Shown here: positions 8,614-17,238 of the stretch, in pieces
How the letters are laid out: each line of letters begins with the position of its first letter
Position numbering within the stretch: the stretch's first letter is position 1
From: Clostridium uliginosum
GTDB lineage: Bacteria > Bacillota > Clostridia > Clostridiales > Clostridiaceae
NCBI RefSeq assembly: GCF_900112485.1
Contig: NZ_FOMG01000026.1
Location: forward strand, 1 to 56,183
Direction of reading: 5' to 3'
DNA length: 56,183 bases
The notes under the pieces: generated by a model
The model's input: only the letters and a program-made list of their open reading frames with translations
Database searches by the model: none
Told to the model about the DNA's origin: nothing
Position numbers and translations under genes: made by a program

Positions 8614-9090
8614 CTAACTTCTTACATGTTTTTTCTCCAAATTTAATAAGTATTCCTTTACCCCAATTCCACCTGCATAACCAACTAATTTACCATTAGC
8701 CCCAATTACTCTATGGCAAGGAACTATGATAAGAATTGGATTTTTATTATTTGCCATTCCAACAGCTCTTGATGCCTTTTCATTTCCAATTATTTTTGCA
8801 ATTTCACCATAACTTCTTGTTTCACCACAAGGAATTTCTTTTAAAGCATTCCATACTTTCTTTTGAAATTCCGTTCCATCTGATGCTAATGGTAGGTCAA
8901 ACGAGGTACGTTTTCCATCTAAATACTCATTTATTTGTTTTATAGCTTCTTTTAATAGTAATGTTTCATTTTTTTCTATTATTTCTTCTTCCATACCTTC
9001 ATTTAGAAAATACAATTTTGTAATTGTTGTGCCGTTTTCTTCTATTGCAATTCTTCCAATCTTGGTATTATAATAAAATACATTTTTCAT
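8614..9090 (-). CDS. ogt: Methylated-DNA--[protein]-cysteine S-methyltransferase
   Basis: Suicide DNA repair protein that removes the methyl group from O6-methylguanine onto its own cysteine. The 158-residue product contains the active-site motif PCHRVIGANGKLVGYAGG near residues 123-140, with Cys124 as acceptor, preceded by the helix-turn-helix region GETRSYGEIAKIIGNEKASRAVGMANNKNP. The N-terminal domain is short (about 70 residues), as in Ogt rather than Ada. AGGAGATATAACA lies upstream of the ATG. The downstream neighbour on this strand is the small RNA; the upstream one is a MarR regulator. Confidence 0.93.
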   Translation of the reverse strand: MKNVFYYNTKIGRIAIEENGTTITKLYFLNEGMEEEIIEKNETLLLKEAIKQINEYLDGKRTSFDLPLASDGTEFQKKVWNALKEIPCGETRSYGEIAKIIGNEKASRAVGMANNKNPILIIVPCHRVIGANGKLVGYAGGIGVKEYLLNLEKKHVRS

Positions 9091-9253
9091 TGTTATATCT
9101 CCTAATCTATCTTTAATTTTATAATATTTACTAAACGCAATACAAGACTTTTTATTGCAAAGAAGAAAGCGTACCTTTTTAGATACTCCTCCAATATGCC
9201 TACATTATTTATACTCTCGATAAAATATATAAAAAATCACAGTTCAGCCACCT

Positions 9254-9700
9254 TTACTCCTCAAGATTACTAACAATCTTTCTTAATAATTTAAACAATT
9301 CTTGTTTTTCTTCATCAGTATCAAGAGAATTTAATAACCGTCCATAAACCATACTTTCAAAATCAATATGCTCTTTTTGAGTAAGATGACCTTCTTCTGT
9401 AAGTTTAAGTCCATAAGATCTTCTATCTCTTTTACTAATTGTCCTATTAATATAATTACGCTTTTCAAGTCTATCAATAGCATTTGTTAGTGTACTTTTT
9501 GGTATATCTAAAAATGTACCAACTTCTCGCAAAATAACATCAGGATTTTTTGAAACAATGCTGATTATCCCTATTTCAATAGTTGTTAATCCATTAAACC
9601 TTGGAAATTGTTCTTCTATTTTACTAAAATGAGATTTTTTTATTATTGCATGCCAAAGTTCACTAAATTCTTTAATTTGCTTTATATTTTCGTTGTTCAT
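9254..9700 (-). CDS. MarR-family transcriptional regulator
   Basis: A 148-residue winged-helix regulator. The DNA-binding segment VILREVGTFLDIPKSTLTNAIDRLEKRNYINRTISKRDRRSYGLKLT-type spans about residues 55-100 and includes the wing with the conserved DRR. MarR proteins usually repress and dissociate on binding a small aromatic ligand. No transporter lies immediately beside it, so the target is unclear; ogt and the MBL hydrolase flank it on the same strand. AAGGGAGTAAGAAAA precedes the start. Confidence 0.87.
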   Translation of the reverse strand: MNNENIKQIKEFSELWHAIIKKSHFSKIEEQFPRFNGLTTIEIGIISIVSKNPDVILREVGTFLDIPKSTLTNAIDRLEKRNYINRTISKRDRRSYGLKLTEEGHLTQKEHIDFESMVYGRLLNSLDTDEEKQELFKLLRKIVSNLEE

Positions 9701-9857
9701 TTTTTCTTACTCCCTTAGTTTTTATTGGGTACTATAAATTCTTAAATATATAAGTTTCAATAATGATAATGCCTATTAATTAACTAGTTTATTATTAATA
9801 TAAATTAATACAAATATCTCATTTTATGTAAAAACTTGATCGAAACCTATGTATAAC

Positions 9858-10628
9858 TTATTTGTTCATAACCATATTCTCCTTCTTGTTTTTTCCTATG
9901 TTATCTTTTAATTTTTCAACTATAAATGAGTCACCATGTGATGGGAATATTATCTTCGCATTCCTTGAAATTATTTTTGTCCAACTATTGTAATATTCAT
10001 CAATATCACAAACATATATTACACAATACTTTGTCCCTGCAAATTGCATAAAATTAGCAGCAGCATCACCAACAATGCAATCCCCATCATCAAATAATAA
10101 TGAAATAGAATCAATACTATGACCAGGTGTTTCTATAATTGTACCATTTAAATCAATTCCAATTTCTTTAAATGTTGATTCTTTTGTAATAAGAATATCA
10201 TTTTCTCGAATCTTATATGGAGTAAATTTCAAATTACTTTTTTTATTAATGAATTTTTTTAAAGTTATCATTATTTTAAAACGTTTCAAGCCCAATGACA
10301 ATAATAGTTTTATACGTTTGTTAATTAATCCTCCTCCATGACTTTGATCATTTTCTCCTTTTAACAATAAATCCTTGGCAAGATAAGACATCACTACTTT
10401 AATAGCATTGTTTTCTTCTAATATTTTATTTAATAATCCACAATGATCATCATGATGGTGGGTAAGTATAATGTGTGATATTTCAGAAATACTTACCCCA
10501 ACTTCTTTTAATCTCTTACAAAATAGTTCCCATTCATATTCATAACCAGTATCAATCAAAATATATTTTTCTTTATTTTTAATTAAAAAACAATTAGTTA
10601 CAGTAAGTTTCAAATTAATCTTTTCCAT
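9858..10628 (-). CDS. MBL-fold metallo-hydrolase
   Basis: A 256-residue metallo-beta-lactamase-fold hydrolase. The metal motif THHHDDHCGLL near residues 55-65 gives the HxHxDH ligands; ETPGHSIDS near 165 supplies the next His, GDAA near 184 the Asp, and PSHGD near 231 the last His. It probably hydrolyses a small ester or thioester; the substrate cannot be told. A 20-base-scale gap and a short R1 palindrome separate it from the methyltransferase upstream. AGGGGATATC lies before the ATG. The polar C-terminus (KDNIGKNKKENM) is not conserved in the fold. Confidence 0.87.
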   Translation of the reverse strand: MEKINLKLTVTNCFLIKNKEKYILIDTGYEYEWELFCKRLKEVGVSISEISHIILTHHHDDHCGLLNKILEENNAIKVVMSYLAKDLLLKGENDQSHGGGLINKRIKLLLSLGLKRFKIMITLKKFINKKSNLKFTPYKIRENDILITKESTFKEIGIDLNGTIIETPGHSIDSISLLFDDGDCIVGDAAANFMQFAGTKYCVIYVCDIDEYYNSWTKIISRNAKIIFPSHGDSFIVEKLKDNIGKNKKENMVMNK

Positions 10629-10701
10629 TTGATATCCCCTCCAAACACTTCTCTAAATCTTACACTACTCTTAATGGCTATTTACACTCTAATTTAATAC
10701 A

Positions 10702-10742
10702 AGGCTCTATTTTAAAACCGTGTTGATATTAAAACAGAACCT
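10702..10742. repeat. Short R1 palindrome
   Basis: AGGCTCTATTTTAA, then CCGTGTTGATA, then TTAAAACAGAACCT: both R1 outer ends with only one copy of the TGTTGATAT block. The same compact form occurs at 33339-33371 and 38524-38565. Confidence 0.65.
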
Positions 10743-10753
10743 AATACAAAAGA

Positions 10754-11380
10754 TTATTTATTAACTTCAGCAGTTACTACAAAAGAACTATAATTTAATC
10801 TATTCCAGTTAACTGAATTAAATCCGCATTTAACCAGCATCCTACTTATTTCCAATTTTGAATATATCCTATAGTCTCCACTTTTACTATATTTCAATTG
10901 CAAATTAAAAACTTGCCTAAGTGGAGAAATCATCCAAGGATCTCCAATTACCAAATGCCCTTTATCTTTTAACACTCTTGCCATTTCACTTAATACTTTT
11001 TCTGGCTCAGGATAATGATGAAAGGAATCTGTACAAATAATAGCATCAAAAATGTCATTATACCAAGGTAATTGTTCAGAATCTCCAATCTTTAATTCAA
11101 CATTTTTATTTAATTTTTGTCTTGCTATATTTAGCATGTCCTTTGATAAATCTATTCCAGCTAAACAAATACTATCCTTTTTAGATAAAATAGAAAGTAC
11201 TGTTCCTGTTCCACACCCTACATCCAAAATCTTTCTACACTTAAAACCATTTATCTCCTCAACTACACTGTTATACAACTTCTTTGCATGCTTTCCATAA
11301 TAAGTTGAATCATAAATGTTTGCCTGATTGTTAAATGTTTGTTTTGACTTATCTTTATATATTTCTTTACTACTCTTCAT
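10754..11380 (-). CDS. Class I SAM-dependent methyltransferase
   Basis: A 208-residue Rossmann-fold methyltransferase. Motif I is ILDVGCGTGTVL at about residues 50-61, followed by AGIDLSKDMLNIA (acidic end of beta 2), CTDSFHHYPEPEKVLSEMARVLKDKGHLVIGDP near 110-145. This is the UbiE/Methyltransf_11 pattern for small-molecule substrates. GGGGGATAATATG gives the start. It runs in the same direction as the MBL hydrolase downstream and may share its transcript. Substrate unknown. Confidence 0.87.
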   Translation of the reverse strand: MKSSKEIYKDKSKQTFNNQANIYDSTYYGKHAKKLYNSVVEEINGFKCRKILDVGCGTGTVLSILSKKDSICLAGIDLSKDMLNIARQKLNKNVELKIGDSEQLPWYNDIFDAIICTDSFHHYPEPEKVLSEMARVLKDKGHLVIGDPWMISPLRQVFNLQLKYSKSGDYRIYSKLEISRMLVKCGFNSVNWNRLNYSSFVVTAEVNK

Positions 11381-11594
11381 ATTATCCCCCTTAAATATAA
11401 TACCATAATCGTACTATTTAATAATAAAACAATAGCACTTCAGGAACATTAAGTCAATTATAAATTAGAATCAAGTAGATGATTTTGAAGTTACTCTTTA
11501 ATGTACAAAATACAATGCCTACAACCTCCCTAACTAAATTGTTTAAGCGAGTTGATAATAAAATTATAATTTTTTCTATAAGAGATATTCAAAA

Positions 11595-11686
11595 AAAGGG
11601 GCTATCTCAGAATTAACAAGTGAAGTAATAACAAAGAAATAGAAATAAATGATTTGTATTATCAGACAGCCACTTTTCTTTCACAG
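11595..11686 (-). terminator. Second, longer hairpin downstream of adh
   Basis: An imperfect inverted repeat whose outer arms are AAAGGGGCTATCT and AGACAGCCACTTTTC, with a tract of A residues on the plus strand outside (T-run on the minus strand). The remaining sequence 11381-11594 shows no gene. Confidence 0.45.
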
Positions 11687-11732
11687 TCTTAACTTTTTTA
11701 ATTCTATTGTAGTACCTTATTGATAATTACTC

Positions 11733-11770
11733 ATAAAAAAAACCACCTTTTACACTAAAAGATGGTTTTA
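11733..11770 (-). terminator. Terminator of adh
   Basis: Minus strand: AAAACCATCTTTT, short loop, AAAAGGTGGTTTT followed by more T residues. Compact GC-containing stem with a long U-run, about 125 bases after the adh stop. Confidence 0.8.
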
Positions 11771-11895
11771 TATTAAAAGATAATTTTGTATTATTTAAAA
11801 ATTATTTTTTCTTAAAATAACTTTTGATAAGTATTAGTTATCAATTATCTGTAGGTAAATTATTAAAAAAACTCCATTTGAATATAAGAATAATT

Positions 11896-12951
11896 TTATA
11901 CTATAACTACTGCTTTAATTAAATCCTTTGGCTTGTCCTTCATTAATAAAAGGGCTTCTTCTATATGTTCAAAACCATTATATACATGTGTAACTAATCT
12001 ACTCAAGTCAATACGATCATATATTACTAAATCTCTTAACATTTCTGCTCTAAGACGTCCACCAGGGCAAAGTCCTCCTCTTATAGTCTTATGAGCCATT
12101 CCACATCCCCAGTCCACACGAGGTATTGGTAAAGTATCACCACTACCATGATAGTTAATATTTGAAACTACTCCACCAGGTTTAACCATAGATATTGCTT
12201 GTCCTAATGTTTCAGGACCGCCACCTGCCATAATTACACGATCAACACCTTTTCCATTAGTTAATTTCATAATTTGTTTAACTATATCTCCATTTTTGTA
12301 ATTTACAATATCTGTTGCCCCATAAAATTTAGCAGTTTCAACACAAATTGGTCTACTTCCTACACCTATAATTCTACCTGCTCCACGTAATCTAGCACCG
12401 GCTATACCCATTAATCCAACTGCTCCAATACCTATTACTACAACGCTAGAGCCCATTTTTATATCAGCTAATTCTGCACCATGAAAACCAGTAGTCATCA
12501 TATCTGTTATCATAACAGCACTTTCTAAAGATATTTCTGATGGTAAAAGTGCCAAATTCATATCTGCATCATTTACATGAAAATATTCTGCAAAAACTCC
12601 ATCTTTGAAGTTTGAAAATTTCCATCCTGCAAGCATACCATTTGAATGTTGTTGAAAACCAGCTTGAACTTCTAAAGATCTCCAATCTGGAGTTGTACAA
12701 GGAACTATAACTCTATCACCAACTTTAAATTCCTTAACTTCACTTCCGATTTCAACTATTTCTCCTACAGCTTCATGACCTAAAATCATATTATGTCTAT
12801 TTCCAAGTGCACCTTCAAAAACAGTATGAATATCTGATGTACATGGAGATACAGCTAACGGACGTACAATTGCATCATATGGACTTGCCACTGGTTTATC
12901 TTTTTCAATCCACCCTACATTATTAATACTTAACATTGCAAAACCTTTCAT
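11896..12951 (-). CDS. adh: NADP-dependent secondary alcohol dehydrogenase (isopropanol dehydrogenase)
   Basis: Reversible reduction of acetone and other ketones to secondary alcohols with NADPH. The 351-residue medium-chain zinc enzyme matches the C. beijerinckii secondary alcohol dehydrogenase closely: VSPCTSDIHTVFEGALGNRHN, then GHEAVGE. Catalytic zinc ligands are Cys37 and His59 with Glu60 adjacent; the TDMMTTGFHGAE segment holds Asp150. The nucleotide fold is GIGAVGLMGIAGARLRGAGR and the GSRP segment near 198-201 fits NADP+ preference. The set of four structural-zinc cysteines of most relatives is absent, as in CbADH. A sigma-54 promoter and two palindromes lie upstream, and the sigma-54 activator gene is next to it, so expression is probably activated by that protein. 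AGGAGGCTTTTATTATG sets the start. Confidence 0.95.
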   Translation of the reverse strand: MKGFAMLSINNVGWIEKDKPVASPYDAIVRPLAVSPCTSDIHTVFEGALGNRHNMILGHEAVGEIVEIGSEVKEFKVGDRVIVPCTTPDWRSLEVQAGFQQHSNGMLAGWKFSNFKDGVFAEYFHVNDADMNLALLPSEISLESAVMITDMMTTGFHGAELADIKMGSSVVVIGIGAVGLMGIAGARLRGAGRIIGVGSRPICVETAKFYGATDIVNYKNGDIVKQIMKLTNGKGVDRVIMAGGGPETLGQAISMVKPGGVVSNINYHGSGDTLPIPRVDWGCGMAHKTIRGGLCPGGRLRAEMLRDLVIYDRIDLSRLVTHVYNGFEHIEEALLLMKDKPKDLIKAVVIV

Positions 12952-13084
12952 AATAAAAGCCTCCTTGTAATTTACTATTAGTTATAATTTATTTAACTTC
13001 CCTAAAACATTGTTAAAAAAATATCTTTTATAAATATAAGTGTATTTTTTAATCTTATTTTAAGTTTTACTATATATATTACAA

Positions 13085-13099
13085 GCAATTATGATGCCA
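13085..13099 (-). promoter_or_regulatory. Sigma-54 (-24/-12) promoter of adh
   Basis: On the minus strand TGGCATCATAATTGC matches the sigma-54 consensus TGGCAC-N5-TTGC with one mismatch and exact spacing. It is about 134 bases upstream of the adh ATG and is the best such site I found in the window. Confidence 0.85.
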
Positions 13100-13230
13100 A
13101 GTATATTTTAAAGCTTATCTTAAGCTTTACATTTATAATATATAGTCAAGTATCATCCCATTCTTTCTATTACAATATAATATAAATATTAAATTTATAT
13201 TGTATATTTTTGATTTAAAGAATTAAAAAA

Positions 13231-13280
13231 GTGTTGTAAAAAACAACACTTTCTAATAAATATTGTTGTTTTTTACAACA
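13231..13280. promoter_or_regulatory. Tandem activator sites (UAS) for the sigma-54 activator
   Basis: Two palindromes with identical half-sites: GTGTTGT-AAAAA-ACAACAC at 13231-13249 and TGTTGT-TTTTT-ACAACA at 13264-13280 (core TGTTGT-N5-ACAACA). Centres are 32 bp apart, about three helical turns, and 140-175 bp upstream of the promoter, a standard enhancer-like position. A third half-site CGTTGTA follows at 13282. Confidence 0.75.
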
Positions 13281-13302
13281 CCGTTGTATTTTTATACACT
13301 AT

Positions 13303-13531
13303 TAAGGCACATTCAAAAAAATAATAGACTAGTATGCTTGTCTATTTTGCGTCATAGGAAGCTCGACTCGCATACGCTCGCTGAGTAAGCGATTTACACA
13401 AAATCATAGATTTTGGTTCTCTGCTCATCAGTAAATTTAGCTAATAGCCCACTATTAACTGAATTCGCCTCCTTGTATGACACCAAATATACGACGCATC
13501 TTTGATCTATTATTTTCTTTCATGTGCCTAA
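13303..13531. repeat. Palindromic repeat element R2-d with inserted module
   Basis: Begins TAAGGCACATTCAAAAAAATAATAG and ends TATTATTTTCTTTCATGTGCCTAA. Its two flanks match R2-c (5981-6143), but after GCGTCATA about 70 bp are inserted (roughly 13355-13430), beginning GGAAGCTCGACTCGCATACG and ending near GGTTCTCTGCTCATCAG. It separates the activator gene from the adh control region. Confidence 0.8.
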
Positions 13532-13560
13532 ATGAATTCCACCGTTTAGGAACTTTAATT

Positions 13561-15459
13561 TTATCTAAACTCAATATTATATTTCTTTATTTTGGCATAC
13601 AAAGTACTTCTATTTATGCCTAGTATTTTACAAGATTTAGTAACATTTCCTCCACAATTATCTATACAACGTATTATTGCTCTTTTTTCTAATTCTTCTA
13701 ATGAACACATATCATATTCTAAATTCACATTACCAGAATTATTTTGTTCTACTCCTAAAGTTTTATTTTCAAAACTAAAAGAGGTATTTCCATCCATATT
13801 TACAATGTTTTCAATGCAATTTTCTAGTTCTCTAACATTTCCTGGCCAAGTGTAATTTAAAAGCTTTTCATATATGTTTTTCCTTATTGTTGGAATAGGT
13901 TTTCCTAGCTTAACAGCTTTAACTTGCAAAAAATGCTGTATAAGAATTTCTATATCTCCAAATCTTTCTCTTAATGGTGGAACATATATTGGAATTACAC
14001 TTAATCTATAATATAAATCCTCTCTAAAAGTTCCTTTTTTTACTTCATTTTTTAAGTTTTTATTAGTTGCAGCAATAATTCTTACATTTACATTAATATA
14101 TTTATTTCCTCCTATTCTAGTAATGCAAGCTTCTTGAAGTACTCTTAAAAGATTTATCTGCATATCAAGTGGCATCTCACCTATTTCATCTAAAAATAAT
14201 GTTCCGCCATTGGCAAGTTCAAATTTTCCTGCACATCCTCCTCTTTTTGCTCCAGTAAAAGCTCCTTCCTCATATCCAAAGAGTTCACTTTCTATTAAAC
14301 TTTTAGGTATTGCTCCACAATTTATTGCTACAAAACTATTGCTTCTTCTATCACTATTATTATGAATAGACTGAGCAATAAGCTCTTTTCCTGTTCCACT
14401 TTCTCCCTGAATAAGTACCGTAGAAGGACTATTAGCTATATTTTTTGCTTGTTCCTTTAATTTTAAAGTTTTTTCACTTCTACCAATTATGTCATTAAAG
14501 GTATAATTAGCTGTTCTGCCTGTATACTTATTAACCAAATTGTATATGTTTTTCATGTCCTTAAATATGCATACCATACCAGTTATATTGTTATCCTTAT
14601 CCTTTATTGGATACACATTTAAATTAAACCTTTTCTTTTTGTCCGAGTATATAATTTCCATGTTTTCATATACTTGTCCACTTTTGAATTGCCCAAGTAT
14701 ATATTCCCAGTTATCTAAAACTGTCTCTACATTTTTATTTATAACCTCTTCTTCTTTAATATGTAACATATCACATGCGCTATTATTTATAGCTTTTATT
14801 AACCCTTCAGTATCTACAGCAAAAATCCCTAAATTTAATGAATTCATAACTTTATTTAAATATTGATGAGCTTTGAATAGCTCCTTTTGAGTCTTTTCAA
14901 CCTTTAAGTGATTTTCAATTGATTTTACTGCTGCCACCACAAGACCTAAAGTATGAGGATGTGCTAATTGACGCCTTCCAGTTAGATTAAGGCATCCAAT
15001 TATATCGCCTTCTTCACTATGAATAATAGATGAAGAGCATGTCCAAACATGAAAAACCTTTATAAAATGTTCTTCTCCTAAAATCTGAAGTGAGCAGTTT
15101 TCATAAATAGCAGTACCAATACCATTAGTACCAGCACTTTTTTCACTCATATCTGCCCCTTCTACAATTCCCATTTTGGTCTGATCTCTTATTATATCTT
15201 CATCGCCTATAATAGTAAGGACAACTCCATCTTTATCCGTAAGATATAGCGAAAATCCTGATCCCCTCAAAAAATCATAAAGTATTTCCATAAATGGTCT
15301 AGCTATTTTTATTAACTCACTATTTTTTCTTATTAGCATATCAAATTCTTTATTCTTAAGTATTCTTAAAGGACATGGAATATTTTTTTCTACACCATGT
15401 TCAATACATCTGTTATGTGATTTATTTAGTATTTCATGATATGTATTTGCCTGAAACAT
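13561..15459 (-). CDS. Sigma-54-dependent transcriptional activator (AcoR/AdhR-like)
   Basis: A 632-residue bacterial enhancer-binding protein. Order: N-terminal GAF-type sensor (about 60-190, TNGIGTAIYENCSLQILGEEHF), PAS domain (about 205-305), AAA+ domain from about 320 with Walker A GESGTGKE, the sigma-54 contact loop EEGAFTGA, Walker B GGTLFLDEIGEMPLD and the arginine-finger region YRLSVIPIYVPPLRER, then a Fis-type helix-turn-helix at the C-terminus (GGNVTKSCKILGINRSTLYAKIKKY). It needs sigma-54 and binds enhancer sites; the tandem TGTTGT palindromes and -24/-12 site before adh are the obvious targets. Published work on C. beijerinckii links such an activator to alcohol dehydrogenase genes. 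AGGTAATATTAAATG sets the start. Confidence 0.93.
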   Translation of the reverse strand: MFQANTYHEILNKSHNRCIEHGVEKNIPCPLRILKNKEFDMLIRKNSELIKIARPFMEILYDFLRGSGFSLYLTDKDGVVLTIIGDEDIIRDQTKMGIVEGADMSEKSAGTNGIGTAIYENCSLQILGEEHFIKVFHVWTCSSSIIHSEEGDIIGCLNLTGRRQLAHPHTLGLVVAAVKSIENHLKVEKTQKELFKAHQYLNKVMNSLNLGIFAVDTEGLIKAINNSACDMLHIKEEEVINKNVETVLDNWEYILGQFKSGQVYENMEIIYSDKKKRFNLNVYPIKDKDNNITGMVCIFKDMKNIYNLVNKYTGRTANYTFNDIIGRSEKTLKLKEQAKNIANSPSTVLIQGESGTGKELIAQSIHNNSDRRSNSFVAINCGAIPKSLIESELFGYEEGAFTGAKRGGCAGKFELANGGTLFLDEIGEMPLDMQINLLRVLQEACITRIGGNKYINVNVRIIAATNKNLKNEVKKGTFREDLYYRLSVIPIYVPPLRERFGDIEILIQHFLQVKAVKLGKPIPTIRKNIYEKLLNYTWPGNVRELENCIENIVNMDGNTSFSFENKTLGVEQNNSGNVNLEYDMCSLEELEKRAIIRCIDNCGGNVTKSCKILGINRSTLYAKIKKYNIEFR

Positions 15460-15599
15460 TTAATATTACCTCCACACTATTGTTGTATAATAATGTATTA
15501 TTATTCTTTATAAACATTGCCTATATAAATTTTAACTCACATACATATATAACTCAACAATCCTGTTGAATTGGTAATAGTAAAACTTTATATATTACG

Positions 15600-15628
15600 C
15601 TTTGTTTTAAAACCGTGTTGATATTGTT
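15600..15628. repeat. R1 half-element
   Basis: CGCTTTGTTTTAAAACCG followed by TGTTGATATTG; no opposite end nearby. It lies upstream of the activator gene. Confidence 0.55.
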
Positions 15629-15753
15629 ATATATTAAAAACTCTGTAGAAATGAAATTAGTTTATATTTCTTCGTTTTATTATTAGGTAATTTTGCTTTC
15701 ATACAAGCATTATCTAAGTTTTTCATAAAAAATATGATATAAATTTTAAAAAC

Positions 15754-15799
15754 AAAAAAGCCCAATACTTGACTAAAAATTAGCCTTGCATTGAGCTTT
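15754..15799 (-). terminator. Terminator downstream of the PAP2 gene
   Basis: Minus strand: AAAGCTCAATGCAAGGCTAA, loop, TTAGTCAAGTATTGGGCTTT then T residues. The stem closely resembles the one at 24607-24652, so these are related hairpins at two unrelated loci. A 76-codon ORF across it is not credible as a gene. Confidence 0.7.
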
Positions 15800-15913
15800 A
15801 TATTCAATTTTTTTATCCCATTTAGAAGTTTTTTATGAATGAATACATAAAAATAATCCACCACATTTTAACATTTTCCCTTATGTAATATACTATTAAA
15901 TTTTGTTGTCTAA

Positions 15914-16483
15914 TTATTTAATACCAAATCTTGCTACTAATTTTTTCTCAACTACTTCATATAAATTTTCTACCTTACTTCTTAATTTCAAGTTATAAAT
16001 ATGACTTGTTGCAAAAACAATTATATATGCTCCTATAATATCCATAGGATAGTGATGTCCAACATATACTCTTGAAAATCCTACAATCAATGACAATATA
16101 GTTAATATTAAACTAAGTAACCTATTGTACTTTCCAAGCCCTAATGCTATGCTCATTGTCCCTGTTGCATGGTCACTTGGAAATGATGCATTTTTTACGT
16201 GAGTATATAATAGATTTACCTTGTTATTAACAAAAGGTCTATCTACATAATAAATACCTCCAATAATAAAACTTAAAAATAAATTTATTATAGTAATAAC
16301 AAAAGTATTAACTGCAATTTTTCTATAATCAGAGTTCTTTTTTGTAATTCCTAAAACAAATACTATTGCAATGACTGCCATAAATATATATGGTACATCT
16401 TTTGAGAAGAAAATCATTATCTTATCTAAAATACTATTTTTATTTGCTAAATTATTTATTAATCTAAAAAGTTCCATATTCAT
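15914..16483 (-). CDS. PAP2-family phosphatase
   Basis: A 189-residue membrane phosphatase of the undecaprenyl-diphosphatase / phosphatidate phosphatase superfamily. Motifs: KN-ASFPSDHATG near residues 98-108 and SRVYVGHHYPMDIIGAY near 136-152, giving the catalytic His residues; the first motif (usually KxxxxxxRP) is seen as YYVDRPF near 77. Five to six helices are predicted. It follows dedA and a methyltransferase on the same strand, a lipid or envelope-related group. Start chosen at 16483 from AAAGGA nine bases upstream; a second ATG lies two codons in. Confidence 0.87.
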   Translation of the reverse strand: MNMELFRLINNLANKNSILDKIMIFFSKDVPYIFMAVIAIVFVLGITKKNSDYRKIAVNTFVITIINLFLSFIIGGIYYVDRPFVNNKVNLLYTHVKNASFPSDHATGTMSIALGLGKYNRLLSLILTILSLIVGFSRVYVGHHYPMDIIGAYIIVFATSHIYNLKLRSKVENLYEVVEKKLVARFGIK

Positions 16484-16549
16484 CTTCAGTTATCCTTTCT
16501 ATAATGTATTTTGATGAAAAACCTATTTTTCTTTCTTGTTGCCTCCATT

Positions 16550-16642
16550 TATCCGATTGCTACATTTCTAATACTCCCATCTTCTATTAAAGTTAGATAT
16601 AAGCACTGCTACGCACCTGGATAAGTTCTTCTAAGAATCACT
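16550..16642. repeat. Repeat element R3-a, about 93 bp
   Basis: Runs from TATCCGATTGCTACATTTC through ATACTCCCATC, TTCTATTAAAGT, ATAAGCACTGCTACGCACC, TGGATAAG to CTAAGAATCACT. The same ordered blocks occur at 53201-53362. It begins exactly at the end of the broken dedA gene. Confidence 0.75.
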
Positions 16643-17208
16643 ACTTGATCTTTCCCTAATAAATGCAACTACTCCTGGAATAAGAGATATTATTATAATA
16701 GCAATTAAAACATATGAAAAATGCTGTTTTATGAAAGGTAAATCTCCAAATAAATACCCTCCACCTAAAAATAATACAACCCATAACAATCCACCTAACA
16801 TATTATAGGTATAAATCTTCCTACTACTATAGTCATAGAGCCATGTTTTTCATAAAAACTATGTGATTTTTTAAGATATTCTTTATTGATATACTTCACA
16901 TCTTCTTTTTCTAAAATTTTAGTTCCAATTTTCTGTCCTATATGATAATTAACTGTATCTCCAATTACAGCAGATAGATAAAATACAACAAATAGTGTAA
17001 ATAGATTAAGTGATCCTATTGATGCAAGTGCTCCTGTTGCAAATAAAATAGAATCCCCTGGTAAAAATGGAGTAATAACTAATCCAGTCTCACAAAATAT
17101 AATTAGAAATATAAGAACATATGTCCATATTCCATAATTTTGTATTATTACATTTAAATATTTATCAAGATGCAATATTAGATCAATCAAATTTCCTATA
17201 ACGCTCAT
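16631..17208 (-). pseudogene. dedA-family membrane protein gene with internal deletion
   Basis: The 5' part encodes the first 137 residues of a DedA (SNARE-associated) membrane protein, with the family segments FCETGLVITPFLPGDSILFATGALA and FYEKHGSMTIVVGRFIPI, then stops at 16795. In another frame the typical C-terminal part follows immediately (MLGGLLWVVLFLGGGYLFGD to the end near 16631). The stretch normally joining them, which in DedA starts with an arginine and runs about 20 residues (RTFAPFVAG-type), is missing. So an internal deletion of a length not divisible by three has fused the two ends out of frame. AAAGGAGGAAAATATG is intact. DedA proteins are lipid flippases or transport proteins; this copy is probably dead. 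Confidence 0.8.
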
Positions 17209-17238
17209 ATTTTCCTCCTTTTGTTATTAAAATTTATA

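Noticed and set aside
15634..15864. 76-codon ORF
   Set aside because: It lies across the terminator hairpin of the PAP2 gene, has no ribosome site and low-complexity composition.
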